From a virus, in the IMG/VR virus record IMGVR_UViG_3300017917_003893, positions 62,001 to 126,000 of that record: a stretch of DNA of 64,000 bases; one strand, written 5' to 3'. The first letter of the stretch is position 1. Each line of letters starts with the position of its first letter. Under the pieces are notes generated by a model. It was not told the DNA's origin. It ran no database searches and saw only the letters and a list, made by a program, of their open reading frames with translations. Shown one piece after another: positions 25,436-33,814 of the stretch. The position numbers were made by a program, and so were the translations under genes.

Positions 25436-26221
25436 ATGCCAGAACTTGCAGAAATAAAAATAATGTCAGATTACATCAACGAAAATTGTAAAAATAAAAC
25501 TTTTACAAAAGCATATCACGTTGAAAAAGGCAACAATCCTGTTGACTTTAATTTAATTGAAAACTTTAATGTTGAAGCCGAATCCAACGGTAAAGAACTC
25601 ATAGTCAAAATGTATCATGATGATACATGTATTAATCTATCAGTTTTTATGGGTATGTCTGGTAATTGGTTATTTACTCCAACTGAAACTTGGTCAGAAA
25701 GAAAATTCACAAGATTTAGATTAGATACAACTGATGGCAATTCACTACTTCTTTATGGTCTTTATATGGGTCCTAAATATAGAGTAGGTGGATTTACAGG
25801 AGTTAAAAGAGGCGTAGATCCTACAAAAGATTTTGAAGCATTTAAGAATACTGTTTTAGATAATCTAGATAAGAAGATATTTGATAAACCTATCTGTGAG
25901 GCACTATTAGACCAAAAGTATTTTAATGGAATTGGCAACTATCTTAGAAGTACTATTCTTTATTATTTAGATGTTAATCCATTTGAAACCGCTAGAACAG
26001 TCATTAAATCAAATACACAAGTTTTAGATATGTGTAGAGATATTCCTATGAAAGCATATGAACTAAACGGTGGTCAACTACAAGACTGGAAAAATCCATT
26101 TGATACTGATTATGAAGAATTTCAAAAATGGGTTTTTTATCAAAAAGGAATTTCTTGTAAAGATAAAACAGGTAGAACCTTTTGGTATAATGAAAAATGG
26201 AAAGAATATTGTCCTTACTAA
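25436..26221 (+). CDS. Fpg/Nei-family DNA glycosylase (NEIL-like)
   Basis: The protein begins MPELAEIKIM, giving the catalytic Pro2 and Glu3 of Fpg/Nei enzymes. LLDQKYFNGIGNYLRSTIL (about residues 160-180) is the helix-two-turn-helix. The C-terminus has DKTGRTFWY with arginine but no zinc-finger cysteines, as in zincless-finger NEIL1-like enzymes. It excises oxidised bases and nicks DNA. 261 residues is normal. Confidence 0.88.
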   Translation: MPELAEIKIMSDYINENCKNKTFTKAYHVEKGNNPVDFNLIENFNVEAESNGKELIVKMYHDDTCINLSVFMGMSGNWLFTPTETWSERKFTRFRLDTTDGNSLLLYGLYMGPKYRVGGFTGVKRGVDPTKDFEAFKNTVLDNLDKKIFDKPICEALLDQKYFNGIGNYLRSTILYYLDVNPFETARTVIKSNTQVLDMCRDIPMKAYELNGGQLQDWKNPFDTDYEEFQKWVFYQKGISCKDKTGRTFWYNEKWKEYCPY

Positions 26222-26251
26222 ACCATATTTAATTTATTTATATAATGTATA

Positions 26252-26734
26252 GTGTTTGATTTAAATTTTAATACTATACATGGTGATGATAAAACTGGTA
26301 GAACTAGATTTCTACTAGAGTTATCGTCTATTTTAAAATCATATGGTTTTAAAATATTCTTTTTAGGATGTACAAGTGAATTTGAAAACGCAAAAAGAAG
26401 TGGTGATTTATCTTCTTTTGATGACTTTAGAATAATATCAACAAGTGATGATTTTAATAATCTAAAAATAATTGAAGTTATAAATGAAATAACTGATACA
26501 AAAAGTTATGATTATCTAATAGTAGATGATATTGATTATTTATCAGATAACTGTATAAATTCAATAATTAAAACAAAAGTTAAAAAAGTTATTACTTGTT
26601 TAAGTGATAATAAAAAAAGATTACCAGAAAGTTCAACATTTTATAATATCACTGATATTAAAGATATGACTAAGATTAATGATTATATTAAAACTTTAGT
26701 CAGAGACCAAAAAATTAATTCTATACTTAAATGA
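26252..26734 (+). CDS. P-loop-like protein with altered Walker A
   Basis: The start is GTG at 26252, the only start codon in frame near the beginning. IHGDDKTGRTRFLLEL resembles Walker A but has GRT in place of GKT; YLIVDDIDYL is a good Walker B. It ends LVRDQKINSILK with the shared C-terminal motif. The protein (160 residues) may be a nucleotide-binding adaptor without hydrolysis. Its stop overlaps the thymidylate synthase start (ATGA). Confidence 0.5.
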   Translation: MFDLNFNTIHGDDKTGRTRFLLELSSILKSYGFKIFFLGCTSEFENAKRSGDLSSFDDFRIISTSDDFNNLKIIEVINEITDTKSYDYLIVDDIDYLSDNCINSIIKTKVKKVITCLSDNKKRLPESSTFYNITDIKDMTKINDYIKTLVRDQKINSILK

Positions 26735-27564
26735 TAAAAGCAGACAAGTACTATATAGACAATCTAAAAAGAATAGTCTATGGTGACGGAACTTGGGATG
26801 AAAATCCTAGACCAAAATATGCAGATGGTCAACCGGGTCACAGTAAATTTATAACTCAAATTTTTGAAGAGTATGATATCTCAAAAGGTGAGTTTCCAAT
26901 TACGACATTAAGAAATACAGCAATAAAAACAGGTATCAAAGAAGTTCTTTGGATTTATCAAAGACAATCTAACTCACTATCTGTGGCTCGTGAAATGGGT
27001 ATTAATTGGTGGGATGAATGGAATGTTGGTGATGATACAATTGGTCAAAGATATGGAGCCACTATTAAAAGATATGACTTAATTGATAAGTTACTTCATA
27101 ACCTAAAGTATGATCCATTTGGTAGAAGACATATTATGAATATGTATCAATATGCTGACTTAGAAGAGACTAATGGTTTATTTCCTTGTGCCTTTGAGAC
27201 TATGTGGTCTGTTAGAAGAGTAGATGATGATTTTTATTTAGACTTGACACTTAATCAAAGAAGTAATGATTACATCATGGCTGGTTATATAAACAAAGTT
27301 CAATATGTGGCTTTACAAATGATGATAGCTTCTCATTTAGAGTATAAAGTAGGTAAGTTTTGTCATTTTGTTCAGAACCTTCATGTTTATGATAGACATT
27401 TTGATGCTGCATCTGAATTATTGAATAGAATGCCATTAGATAAACAACCAAGGATTGAGTTGGTATCTAATAAATCTTTCTATGAATTTACAGTAGATGA
27501 TTTCAGAATTATTGATACTGATGGAATTAAGAAAATAGAAAGTAAGCTAGAGATAGCTATATAA
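26731..27564 (+). CDS. thyA: Thymidylate synthase
   Basis: Clear ThyA signatures: FPITTLRNTAIKTGIKEVLW, GQRYGATIKRYD, the catalytic cysteine C153 in LFPCAFETMW (the usual PCH is PCA here), NQRSNDYIMAGYINKVQY, and HVYDRHF. It makes dTMP from dUMP with methylene-tetrahydrofolate. 277 residues is normal. With NrdA at 39484 it supports phage nucleotide synthesis. Confidence 0.95.
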   Translation: MIKADKYYIDNLKRIVYGDGTWDENPRPKYADGQPGHSKFITQIFEEYDISKGEFPITTLRNTAIKTGIKEVLWIYQRQSNSLSVAREMGINWWDEWNVGDDTIGQRYGATIKRYDLIDKLLHNLKYDPFGRRHIMNMYQYADLEETNGLFPCAFETMWSVRRVDDDFYLDLTLNQRSNDYIMAGYINKVQYVALQMMIASHLEYKVGKFCHFVQNLHVYDRHFDAASELLNRMPLDKQPRIELVSNKSFYEFTVDDFRIIDTDGIKKIESKLEIAI

Positions 27565-27577
27565 AATAATTATTGAT

Positions 27578-28057
27578 ATGGGAAGATATGATAGCTTATT
27601 AGAACAAATAAAAACAATTGATACTGAAGTTGTTAAAGATTGGGATTCAAATACAGATCCATCTATGAAAGTTGTAGAGGAACAAAAAGTTTATATTTGG
27701 ATAAGACTTTATTTGAAAAATGAATCTAACTTAGAGATTGGTGATGATATATTCATTAACTATACACCAAGTGGAGAGAAATTAGAGACTAAGTTTATTT
27801 GTTATGATAAAACTAGTTTAACAAAAGATCACGATGACTTAGAAAAAATAGTTAATTTCAATCCTGAAGATGATAAGAAAGTTCTTTGTCTTATGGTTGA
27901 CCAAGACAGAATCAACAAAGGAAATGATATACCTTTTATTAGAACACTGTTTAAATCAGGAATTCATTATCAACATCAACTTGTAAGAAGATCTGAACTT
28001 TTATTTGTGAATAGTAGAACTGGTGAGTCTTTAGACTATTTTGACTGTGATTATTAA
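27578..28057 (+). CDS. Hypothetical protein
   Basis: The 159-residue protein begins MGRYDSLLEQIKTIDTEVV. It has alternating strands and acidic loops (IGDDIFINYTPSG, KVLCLMVDQDRIN) and ends with paired acidic and aromatic residues (DYFDCDY). No family recognised. Same strand and 13 bp after thyA. Confidence 0.6.
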   Translation: MGRYDSLLEQIKTIDTEVVKDWDSNTDPSMKVVEEQKVYIWIRLYLKNESNLEIGDDIFINYTPSGEKLETKFICYDKTSLTKDHDDLEKIVNFNPEDDKKVLCLMVDQDRINKGNDIPFIRTLFKSGIHYQHQLVRRSELLFVNSRTGESLDYFDCDY

Positions 28058-28083
28058 AAAATAAAAAAAATGAGTTTTATAAT

Positions 28084-28094
28084 GTAATATATAC
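28084..28094 (+). promoter_or_regulatory. Late-type promoter motif GTAATATATAC
   Basis: Lies 26 bp before the start at 28121, after an intergenic break from the thymidylate synthase group. It fits late expression of a head protein. Confidence 0.45.
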
Positions 28095-28120
28095 ATTATA
28101 AAAAATTAACCTAAATAGAC

Positions 28121-28678
28121 ATGAGATATTTAAAAACTTATGAATCATTTTCAACAAACGAAGAGTTCTTAGGTGGACTTTGGAATAAAATTACCGCTGC
28201 GTTTGCTAATTGGAAAAATGAAAAAATGAAAAAAGCTGGTGAGACACTAGCTAAATCAATCGAAGAAAAAAAGGATGATCCTAAAATGCAAAAGGCTCTA
28301 GCTGACTTAAAGGTAGCTTATGATAAATTAGCTCCAGAAGATAAGGCTAAAGTTCAATCATTTAAAGATGAAAAAAATATTCCAGTAGAAACTGAAGTAA
28401 ATGCTGAAGAAGAAGTTATGGCTGAATCTTTACTTTTAGAAGAAGAAGGTATGGTAGCTAAAATTATCTCTTACCTAGGATTTACAGCAGGTGCTGCTTC
28501 ATTTGTTAGTCTAATTGTAACAGTTATTCAAATCGCTATGGCTGGTTCTGGTTATCCAACTACTTTATTTGGATTATCATTGGGTACTTTTGGTGCTATC
28601 TGTATGGTTGCTGTATTAGTATTTGGTGTTGGTGGAGCTATTGCTCAGTCTGTTGACCAAGGTGAATTTTCAAAATAA
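28121..28678 (+). CDS. Head-targeted candidate with two membrane segments
   Basis: The N-terminus MRYLKTYESFSTNEEFLG fits the shared targeting pattern. Residues 25-75 are charged helix. The C-terminal third has two strong hydrophobic segments with many small residues (LGFTAGAASFVSLIVTVIQI and FGAICMVAVLVFGVGGAIA) separated by a short turn. A packaged protein with a hairpin of membrane helices could insert into the host envelope during infection. Ends before a strong terminator. Confidence 0.65.
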   Translation: MRYLKTYESFSTNEEFLGGLWNKITAAFANWKNEKMKKAGETLAKSIEEKKDDPKMQKALADLKVAYDKLAPEDKAKVQSFKDEKNIPVETEVNAEEEVMAESLLLEEEGMVAKIISYLGFTAGAASFVSLIVTVIQIAMAGSGYPTTLFGLSLGTFGAICMVAVLVFGVGGAIAQSVDQGEFSK

Positions 28679-28700
28679 TAATAAATTTATAAAATAAAAA

Positions 28701-28728
28701 GGAGATAATTAATTATCTCCTTTTTTTT
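28701..28728. terminator. Bidirectional terminator
   Basis: GGAGATAATTAATTATCTCC is a perfect palindrome followed by eight Ts and preceded by As. It separates convergent genes ending at 28678 and 28709. Confidence 0.9.
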
Positions 28729-28939
28729 GTTCCTTATTTTTTAGCTTTTCAAATTCCGCATCTAAGCCACTTTTTCTCAAGCCAAAGTTTGAAGCAAAGT
28801 AAGCAGTTCCTAAAACAAGAATGCAGAATAGTGGATTTTTCATTTCATCACCAAAACCTGTTAATAGGAAAATGCCAAAAGTGATTGCTATTCCGATTAG
28901 GTGAAAAATTGCTTTGTAGTTGTTAACGATGAATTTCAT
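28709..28939 (-). CDS. Small membrane protein
   Basis: From the ATG at 28939 the product has 76 residues, with hydrophobic segments AIFHLIGIAITFGIFLLTGF and PLFCILVLGTAYFASNFG and a charged, lysine-rich tail. An upstream in-frame ATG at 28969 would add ten residues, but the internal start gives a tidier protein with MKFIVNNYK before the first segment. No family recognised. Confidence 0.55.
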   Translation of the reverse strand: MKFIVNNYKAIFHLIGIAITFGIFLLTGFGDEMKNPLFCILVLGTAYFASNFGLRKSGLDAEFEKLKNKEQKKGDN

Positions 28940-29055
28940 ATGTGTAGTGATTAATTTTATATTGAACAAATATAATACTTTTTATTTAATATCCAAAATA
29001 AAATAACTTTTTTCTAAAAAATATCTATAACTCATGTAAAAATAAATATGAATAG

Positions 29056-30582
29056 ATGTTAGTTGAAACACAATATTTAACAAATAGTAAGAAATTAGTA
29101 GTTAGTTACGTTGATAAAACCGGTGATATAAAGCTTAAATATTATAATTGGGATAATCCAATGAAGTATGTTGCTTGTGAGGACAACGATCCTCAAAGAC
29201 ACCCTGAATTTAGATCTTGGGATGGTAAATCAGTTAAACAAGTTGAAGTTAATCAACCTGATAGATATGCTATCTATGAATTCTTAGATGGCTTACCAGA
29301 ATCTGAAAAAAATGAAATATTTGAATTTAATCTACCTAAGATTTACTTTATAGATATCGAGACTGAAATCGTTGATGGTTTCCCTGAGGCGGCTGATGTT
29401 AAAGACCAAGATGGTAATATAACTAAAGAAGGAGCTTCAACACAAGTTCTTTCTATCTCTATTGTTTATGATGATAAAATCATTCTACTTGGTTTGAAAG
29501 AAATGCCTCAAGATATGCAGGATAGAATTATTACAAATACTAATAAGTATTTTGAGAAGTTCGGAACTGAATACAAGTTTAAGTATATTAAGTATGATGA
29601 TGAGTTTGATATGCTTTATGCTTTCTTCTATAAGATGATTCCTAAGATGCCAATTTTAACTGGTTGGAACTTCTTACAATATGACTGGTTGTATTTAGTA
29701 AATCGTTCTAGAAAGATTTCTAAGTGGGTAAATGGTAGAGAGTATAGAATTGATCCTGCTGTTTCATCTTTAACAAAAAGAATGAATAAGATTTGGTCAA
29801 CAGACTTTGAAGTTCCAGCACATAGAATGATTTTTGACTATATGCAACTTTATGAAATCTGTGATACTTCTATCAAAGTAAAAGAATCTTCATCATTAGA
29901 CTTCGTATCTAATAAATTAGTTGGTGTTGAAAAGATTAAGTATAATGGATCTTTACAAAAGTTATATGAAGATGATTTTGAGACATTTATGTACTATAAC
30001 GCAGTCGATAGTGTTCTTGTTCAAAAGATACACGATGCTCGTAACTACATTTCAATTATCTATGCGATTTCATCACTTGCTCAGATTAGAATCATTGACG
30101 TTGTTTCTCAAATGAATAATGCGTTAGGTTCCTTGGCTATTACAGAAGGTGTTTTAAGAAACAGATTTCGTAAGATGGACAATATTGTTCTATTCCGAGA
30201 TGAGCGAGGAGATGCAGAATCTACAATTGCAGGTGGTTGGGTAAAAGACCCTGTAGTTGGTATGAATCAGTGGTGTGTTACTTATGACTTTGCTTCACTT
30301 TATCCAACAACACAAAGACAATTCTTTATAGCACCTGAAACTTTTGTAGGTGTTCAAGATGAAAAAGATAAGTCTAAATGTACAAATGGTAGACCTATTG
30401 ATTTAGATAAACATGTTTTATGTGTAAATGGTGTAGTATTTGAAAAAAGAAAGTCACCAACGCTTAATATGCTTGAGGATGTTTATGCTGATAGAAAAAA
30501 AGCAAAGAAAGTGATGATGCAAAAGAAAGAAGACTTAAAAAAAGTTCTTGATGAGATTAAACAATTAGAGGCAGAAATATAA
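29056..30582 (+). CDS. DNA polymerase family B, N-terminal part (gp43-like)
   Basis: Residues 1-95 are the gp43-type N-terminal domain. FIDIETE (D100, E102) is Exo I, GWNFLQYDWLYLV is Exo II, and YYNAVDSVLVQKI is Exo III. TYDFASLYPTTQRQFF is polymerase motif A, with Asp at residue 411. The protein ends at residue 508 in the fingers helix (ADRKKAKKVMMQKKEDL). Motif B (KxxxNSxYG) and motif C (DTD) are absent here and are not encoded in any other frame of the window. The polymerase is therefore split, and the missing part should lie outside. The stop sits inside a clean terminator, so the end is not a sequencing artefact. Confidence 0.88.
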   Translation: MLVETQYLTNSKKLVVSYVDKTGDIKLKYYNWDNPMKYVACEDNDPQRHPEFRSWDGKSVKQVEVNQPDRYAIYEFLDGLPESEKNEIFEFNLPKIYFIDIETEIVDGFPEAADVKDQDGNITKEGASTQVLSISIVYDDKIILLGLKEMPQDMQDRIITNTNKYFEKFGTEYKFKYIKYDDEFDMLYAFFYKMIPKMPILTGWNFLQYDWLYLVNRSRKISKWVNGREYRIDPAVSSLTKRMNKIWSTDFEVPAHRMIFDYMQLYEICDTSIKVKESSSLDFVSNKLVGVEKIKYNGSLQKLYEDDFETFMYYNAVDSVLVQKIHDARNYISIIYAISSLAQIRIIDVVSQMNNALGSLAITEGVLRNRFRKMDNIVLFRDERGDAESTIAGGWVKDPVVGMNQWCVTYDFASLYPTTQRQFFIAPETFVGVQDEKDKSKCTNGRPIDLDKHVLCVNGVVFEKRKSPTLNMLEDVYADRKKAKKVMMQKKEDLKKVLDEIKQLEAEI

Positions 30583-30596
30583 TTTCTGTCTTTTTT
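30571..30596 (+). terminator. Terminator overlapping the polymerase stop
   Basis: GCAGAAAT and ATTTCTGTC form a hairpin with loop ATA followed by six Ts. The stop codon of the polymerase fragment lies in the loop and descending arm. Confidence 0.8.
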
Positions 30597-30635
30597 ATTT
30601 TAATATATATTGTTGTAAAAAAATATCTTCTTCTA

Positions 30636-32843
30636 ATGAAAATTGAAAAATACTCAGATTTCAACAATCAAAATATATCCGAAGAAATAGATTGGGAAAA
30701 TATAAAATATAAACTAGGTAAACTAGGATCTATTACTAAAGGTGGTAAATTTTTTGGTAGAAAAAAACAAGATGCTAAGGCTAAAGAGGAAATTGAAGCC
30801 TTACTTAAAGATGCTAATAATAAATTTATTAGCGATATGGATAAAAAACTAAAAGAGGTAGCACCTGAGTTTCCAAACAATAAAAGTAGAGACCAGTTCT
30901 TAGAAGCACTTTCAATAATTTCAGCTACATATGACTCAATAATTCAAGCTTGTCATAAAACATACGAAATACACGCATACTCAAGTAGTCGTGAAGATTT
31001 AAAAGATGAAGATAATAAAGGTTTTTTGAAAACAGATAAAGATGGTAATATAATTACCACTCTTAAACCAGGTGATGAGAATTATATGACAATTGAAATG
31101 GCTAATGCTTTAATTCAGTCATTACAAAAATATATGAAAAAACTAATAGACTATGATTTATCAACATCTTACACAGTTTTTGAAAAAAATACTATAACAG
31201 AAGAAGAAGCTGAATATTTAATTAATAAGTTAAATGAAGAGATATCATTAAATCCTTTTAATTGGTTTAAAAAGAAACAAGAATCACCTGCTCTTACTTC
31301 AGGTACTGATACGGCTACTAAAAAAATGGTACACTCTACTAAATATGAAAAGATATTTGGTGGTTTAGGTGTTGCTTTAGGTGTATTTGGTTGGGTTGTT
31401 CAAACAGAATGGTTTAGAACAATGATGGAGTCTTGGTTGAATAAACCAGAAATAACAAAAGATGTTATAAGTAAAGATATTAAAAATATAGGAATGGAAG
31501 TTAAAGATGGTGAAGGTTTAACTCAGGCACTTAACAGAACATTAGGTACAGATTTTAATAAGAATACACCCGTTTCAGAATTTGTTAGTACTCTTAGAGA
31601 TAAGGGATTTGGTAATAATCCTACTGAGATATTTAATAATTTAGGTATTGATTCTTTATCACCAAATGCTAATTTTAATGCAGATGCTGTTACAGCTTTA
31701 AGTGGTGGTGGTAATTTACAAAATGCTTTTTCAGGAATTTTTCACGGTAGAGGTGGTACTTTATTGGCTCTTAATCCAGGGGAATTTTTAGCAAAACAAA
31801 TAACAACACAAGTAACAAAGGTTGTTGTTCAACAAGCTGTTAAAGTAGGAACAACTATTGCTACTGGTTTAGCGGCAGCAGGTCCTTTTATTACTGGTTT
31901 AGGTATAGCTATGGTTGCTGGTGCTATAACATCTTGGTTGTTAAAAAGAAAGGCTAAGAAATCTTCTAGATATAAAGACTTACAAGAACTTTTAGAGAAA
32001 TTCAAGCTAATTGAGTTACAACAAGGTTATAGAAAGAGTCCTATTAAATATGAAGATGGTGAAGAGTTTACACCAATTGGTAATGATGAAACTGGTGGTA
32101 CTGTTGAGTCATCTGGTGTTAGTGAGAAGTCAATTTATTCTTTAATGATTAAAAACTTAACTCAGTTAAGAAGTTTAATTAGCACTTCAGAAGGTGTTAG
32201 ATTAGAAGGCGAAAAAGACTCAATTAAAGGTGCTGAACTTGGAAAATCAAAAAGACAAAAAGAAGTATCTAAAAGAAGAGTTAATAAACCAGCACTTGCT
32301 GAAAATTTAATATTAAGATATAATGATTTGATAACTGAGGAAGATAGATTTGGTCAGCAACGTAATGTTGAGATAATGAAGACTGAAGAATATTTAACTC
32401 AAGCTTTCACTAATATTAGAAAGTCTTTAAAGTCATTAAAAGATGAAAAAGATAAAGGTATTGGAGTTACATATGATTTCATAGGTGATATTCTTGATAA
32501 GAAAATGGATTCTGGCACAAAAGAACCAATTAAGAACTTATATTCTGAAATATATGATTATCTATATGGTTCTAAATCTAAAACTGTAAGTGATTTAGGA
32601 GCTTTATATAAAGAAAGTGTTGAAGTTATTTCTAATAAGGCTAAAAGACAAGTTGTTGCTGAAAAAATAGCTAGATTCTCAAAAAGATCTTTACAGTTTG
32701 AAGGTGAAGGTTTTTATGGTGGTATGGGTCAGTTTGGATCAGACTTACAGGATTTTAATAAATCACTTAAAGATATAATGAATTACTTTAAAGAAAATAG
32801 TCAAGTAAAAGAATCTAAAATACAAAGATTCAAAGATATGTAA
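30636..32843 (+). CDS. Large head-targeted candidate with hydrophobic centre
   Basis: The 735-residue protein starts MKIEKYSDFNNQNISEEIDW, fitting the targeting pattern with possible cleavage after ISE. A hydrophobic stretch near residues 240-260 (IFGGLGVALGVFGWVVQ) and a longer one near 400-435 (VGTTIATGLAAAGPFITGLGI then AMVAGAITSWLLKRK) look membrane-active. The rest is helical and charged. This is a good candidate for an ejected internal virion protein that crosses or lines the envelope. A TTTAATATATAT element lies 25 bp upstream. Confidence 0.6.
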   Translation: MKIEKYSDFNNQNISEEIDWENIKYKLGKLGSITKGGKFFGRKKQDAKAKEEIEALLKDANNKFISDMDKKLKEVAPEFPNNKSRDQFLEALSIISATYDSIIQACHKTYEIHAYSSSREDLKDEDNKGFLKTDKDGNIITTLKPGDENYMTIEMANALIQSLQKYMKKLIDYDLSTSYTVFEKNTITEEEAEYLINKLNEEISLNPFNWFKKKQESPALTSGTDTATKKMVHSTKYEKIFGGLGVALGVFGWVVQTEWFRTMMESWLNKPEITKDVISKDIKNIGMEVKDGEGLTQALNRTLGTDFNKNTPVSEFVSTLRDKGFGNNPTEIFNNLGIDSLSPNANFNADAVTALSGGGNLQNAFSGIFHGRGGTLLALNPGEFLAKQITTQVTKVVVQQAVKVGTTIATGLAAAGPFITGLGIAMVAGAITSWLLKRKAKKSSRYKDLQELLEKFKLIELQQGYRKSPIKYEDGEEFTPIGNDETGGTVESSGVSEKSIYSLMIKNLTQLRSLISTSEGVRLEGEKDSIKGAELGKSKRQKEVSKRRVNKPALAENLILRYNDLITEEDRFGQQRNVEIMKTEEYLTQAFTNIRKSLKSLKDEKDKGIGVTYDFIGDILDKKMDSGTKEPIKNLYSEIYDYLYGSKSKTVSDLGALYKESVEVISNKAKRQVVAEKIARFSKRSLQFEGEGFYGGMGQFGSDLQDFNKSLKDIMNYFKENSQVKESKIQRFKDM

Positions 32844-32850
32844 AAAAAGA

Positions 32851-32878
32851 AAACCTCTGATAAATCAGAGGTTTTTTT
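32851..32878. terminator. Bidirectional terminator
   Basis: AAACCTCTGA and TCAGAGGTTT with loop TAAA, flanked by As and Ts, between convergent genes. Confidence 0.9.
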
Positions 32879-33527
32879 AATTTATTTTAATAGGTTCCCA
32901 AATTACTTCAGGCATTTTTTCTTTAACAACTTTAGTTGCTCTTTTTAGATATTTTGGATTATCATCATAAAAAATAGCTTTTTTGAAACCGGTTTCTTTT
33001 AATATTTCAACTATTTTTTCACCTTTCCAAATTCCCAAATTTCTTGAACCTTTAGGTGCCATATGTAATCCATATTTAGGTAGTTTTAGTCCTAGTTGTA
33101 ATAATCTATCAACTATTTTACCTCTTATAGTTTCTTCTCTTGCTGTAACAATACATTTATTTTCAACTGATTTGTATAAGTCTGATACTTCTTTTAATGT
33201 ATTAGGTAAGCTTATGTTTGATGTGTGAAATAAATTAGGTGTTGTTAAATACATTCTATCACCTTTTCTAACCCAGTTTCCGAACTCTTTAATTTGTTTA
33301 TTTGGATCTGGTATATAAATTCTATTATCCTGCCATTTTAAGTCATTTAATGATACGCCAATTCTATTAACTGATTGTATCAATAGGTCTTTAATAGTTA
33401 CATCTTCTTTTAAATATTGAATAGCTAGTTCTTCAAATGATGGTGAATTTACAAGTGTGTCATCAAAATCAAATACATGAAGCGTTTCTTCATCACTTGT
33501 AAATTCATTATAGGTTTTAATTTTCAT
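32877..33527 (-). CDS. HAD-superfamily phosphatase, head-targeted candidate
   Basis: VFDFDDTLVNS is HAD motif I (DxD), CIVTAREE contains motif II Thr, and KAIFYDDNPKYLK is the motif IV acidic pair. The cap has KWQDNRIYIP and LTTPNLFH. The ATG at 33527 (MKIKTYNEFTSDEE) is chosen because it gives the targeting N-terminus seen elsewhere; an ATG at 33536 adds three residues. The family includes nucleotide and polynucleotide 3'-phosphatases; the substrate here is unknown. Confidence 0.8.
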   Translation of the reverse strand: MKIKTYNEFTSDEETLHVFDFDDTLVNSPSFEELAIQYLKEDVTIKDLLIQSVNRIGVSLNDLKWQDNRIYIPDPNKQIKEFGNWVRKGDRMYLTTPNLFHTSNISLPNTLKEVSDLYKSVENKCIVTAREETIRGKIVDRLLQLGLKLPKYGLHMAPKGSRNLGIWKGEKIVEILKETGFKKAIFYDDNPKYLKRATKVVKEKMPEVIWEPIKIN

Positions 33528-33705
33528 TGACTTCAAAAAATATATCTATTATATCTTGAAACTCTTTACCAAAGTGTTCAACACATAATGTATATATTTC
33601 TTCTTTCAATTCAAAACCTTGCTCAAAGAGCTGTTCTACATAATATTCAACATCATCTACTGATGTATAAATATTAAACTCATCATAATCTGGTACTAGC
33701 AACAT
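33517..33705 (-). CDS. Small hypothetical acidic protein (62 aa)
   Basis: It reads MLLVPDYDEFNIYTSVDD and continues as acidic helix to IIDIFFEVNEN. Its end overlaps the HAD gene start by 11 bp, so the two are coupled. No family recognised. Confidence 0.55.
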   Translation of the reverse strand: MLLVPDYDEFNIYTSVDDVEYYVEQLFEQGFELKEEIYTLCVEHFGKEFQDIIDIFFEVNEN

Positions 33706-33814
33706 AAAATGGAAGATATTTTTACTTATATATTATTAAAAACCTTTGAAAATTCAATTTTTTCAAACAATTTTGAAAAAAATAATATAAATTTTACAAA
33801 AAGTTTAAAGAAAT

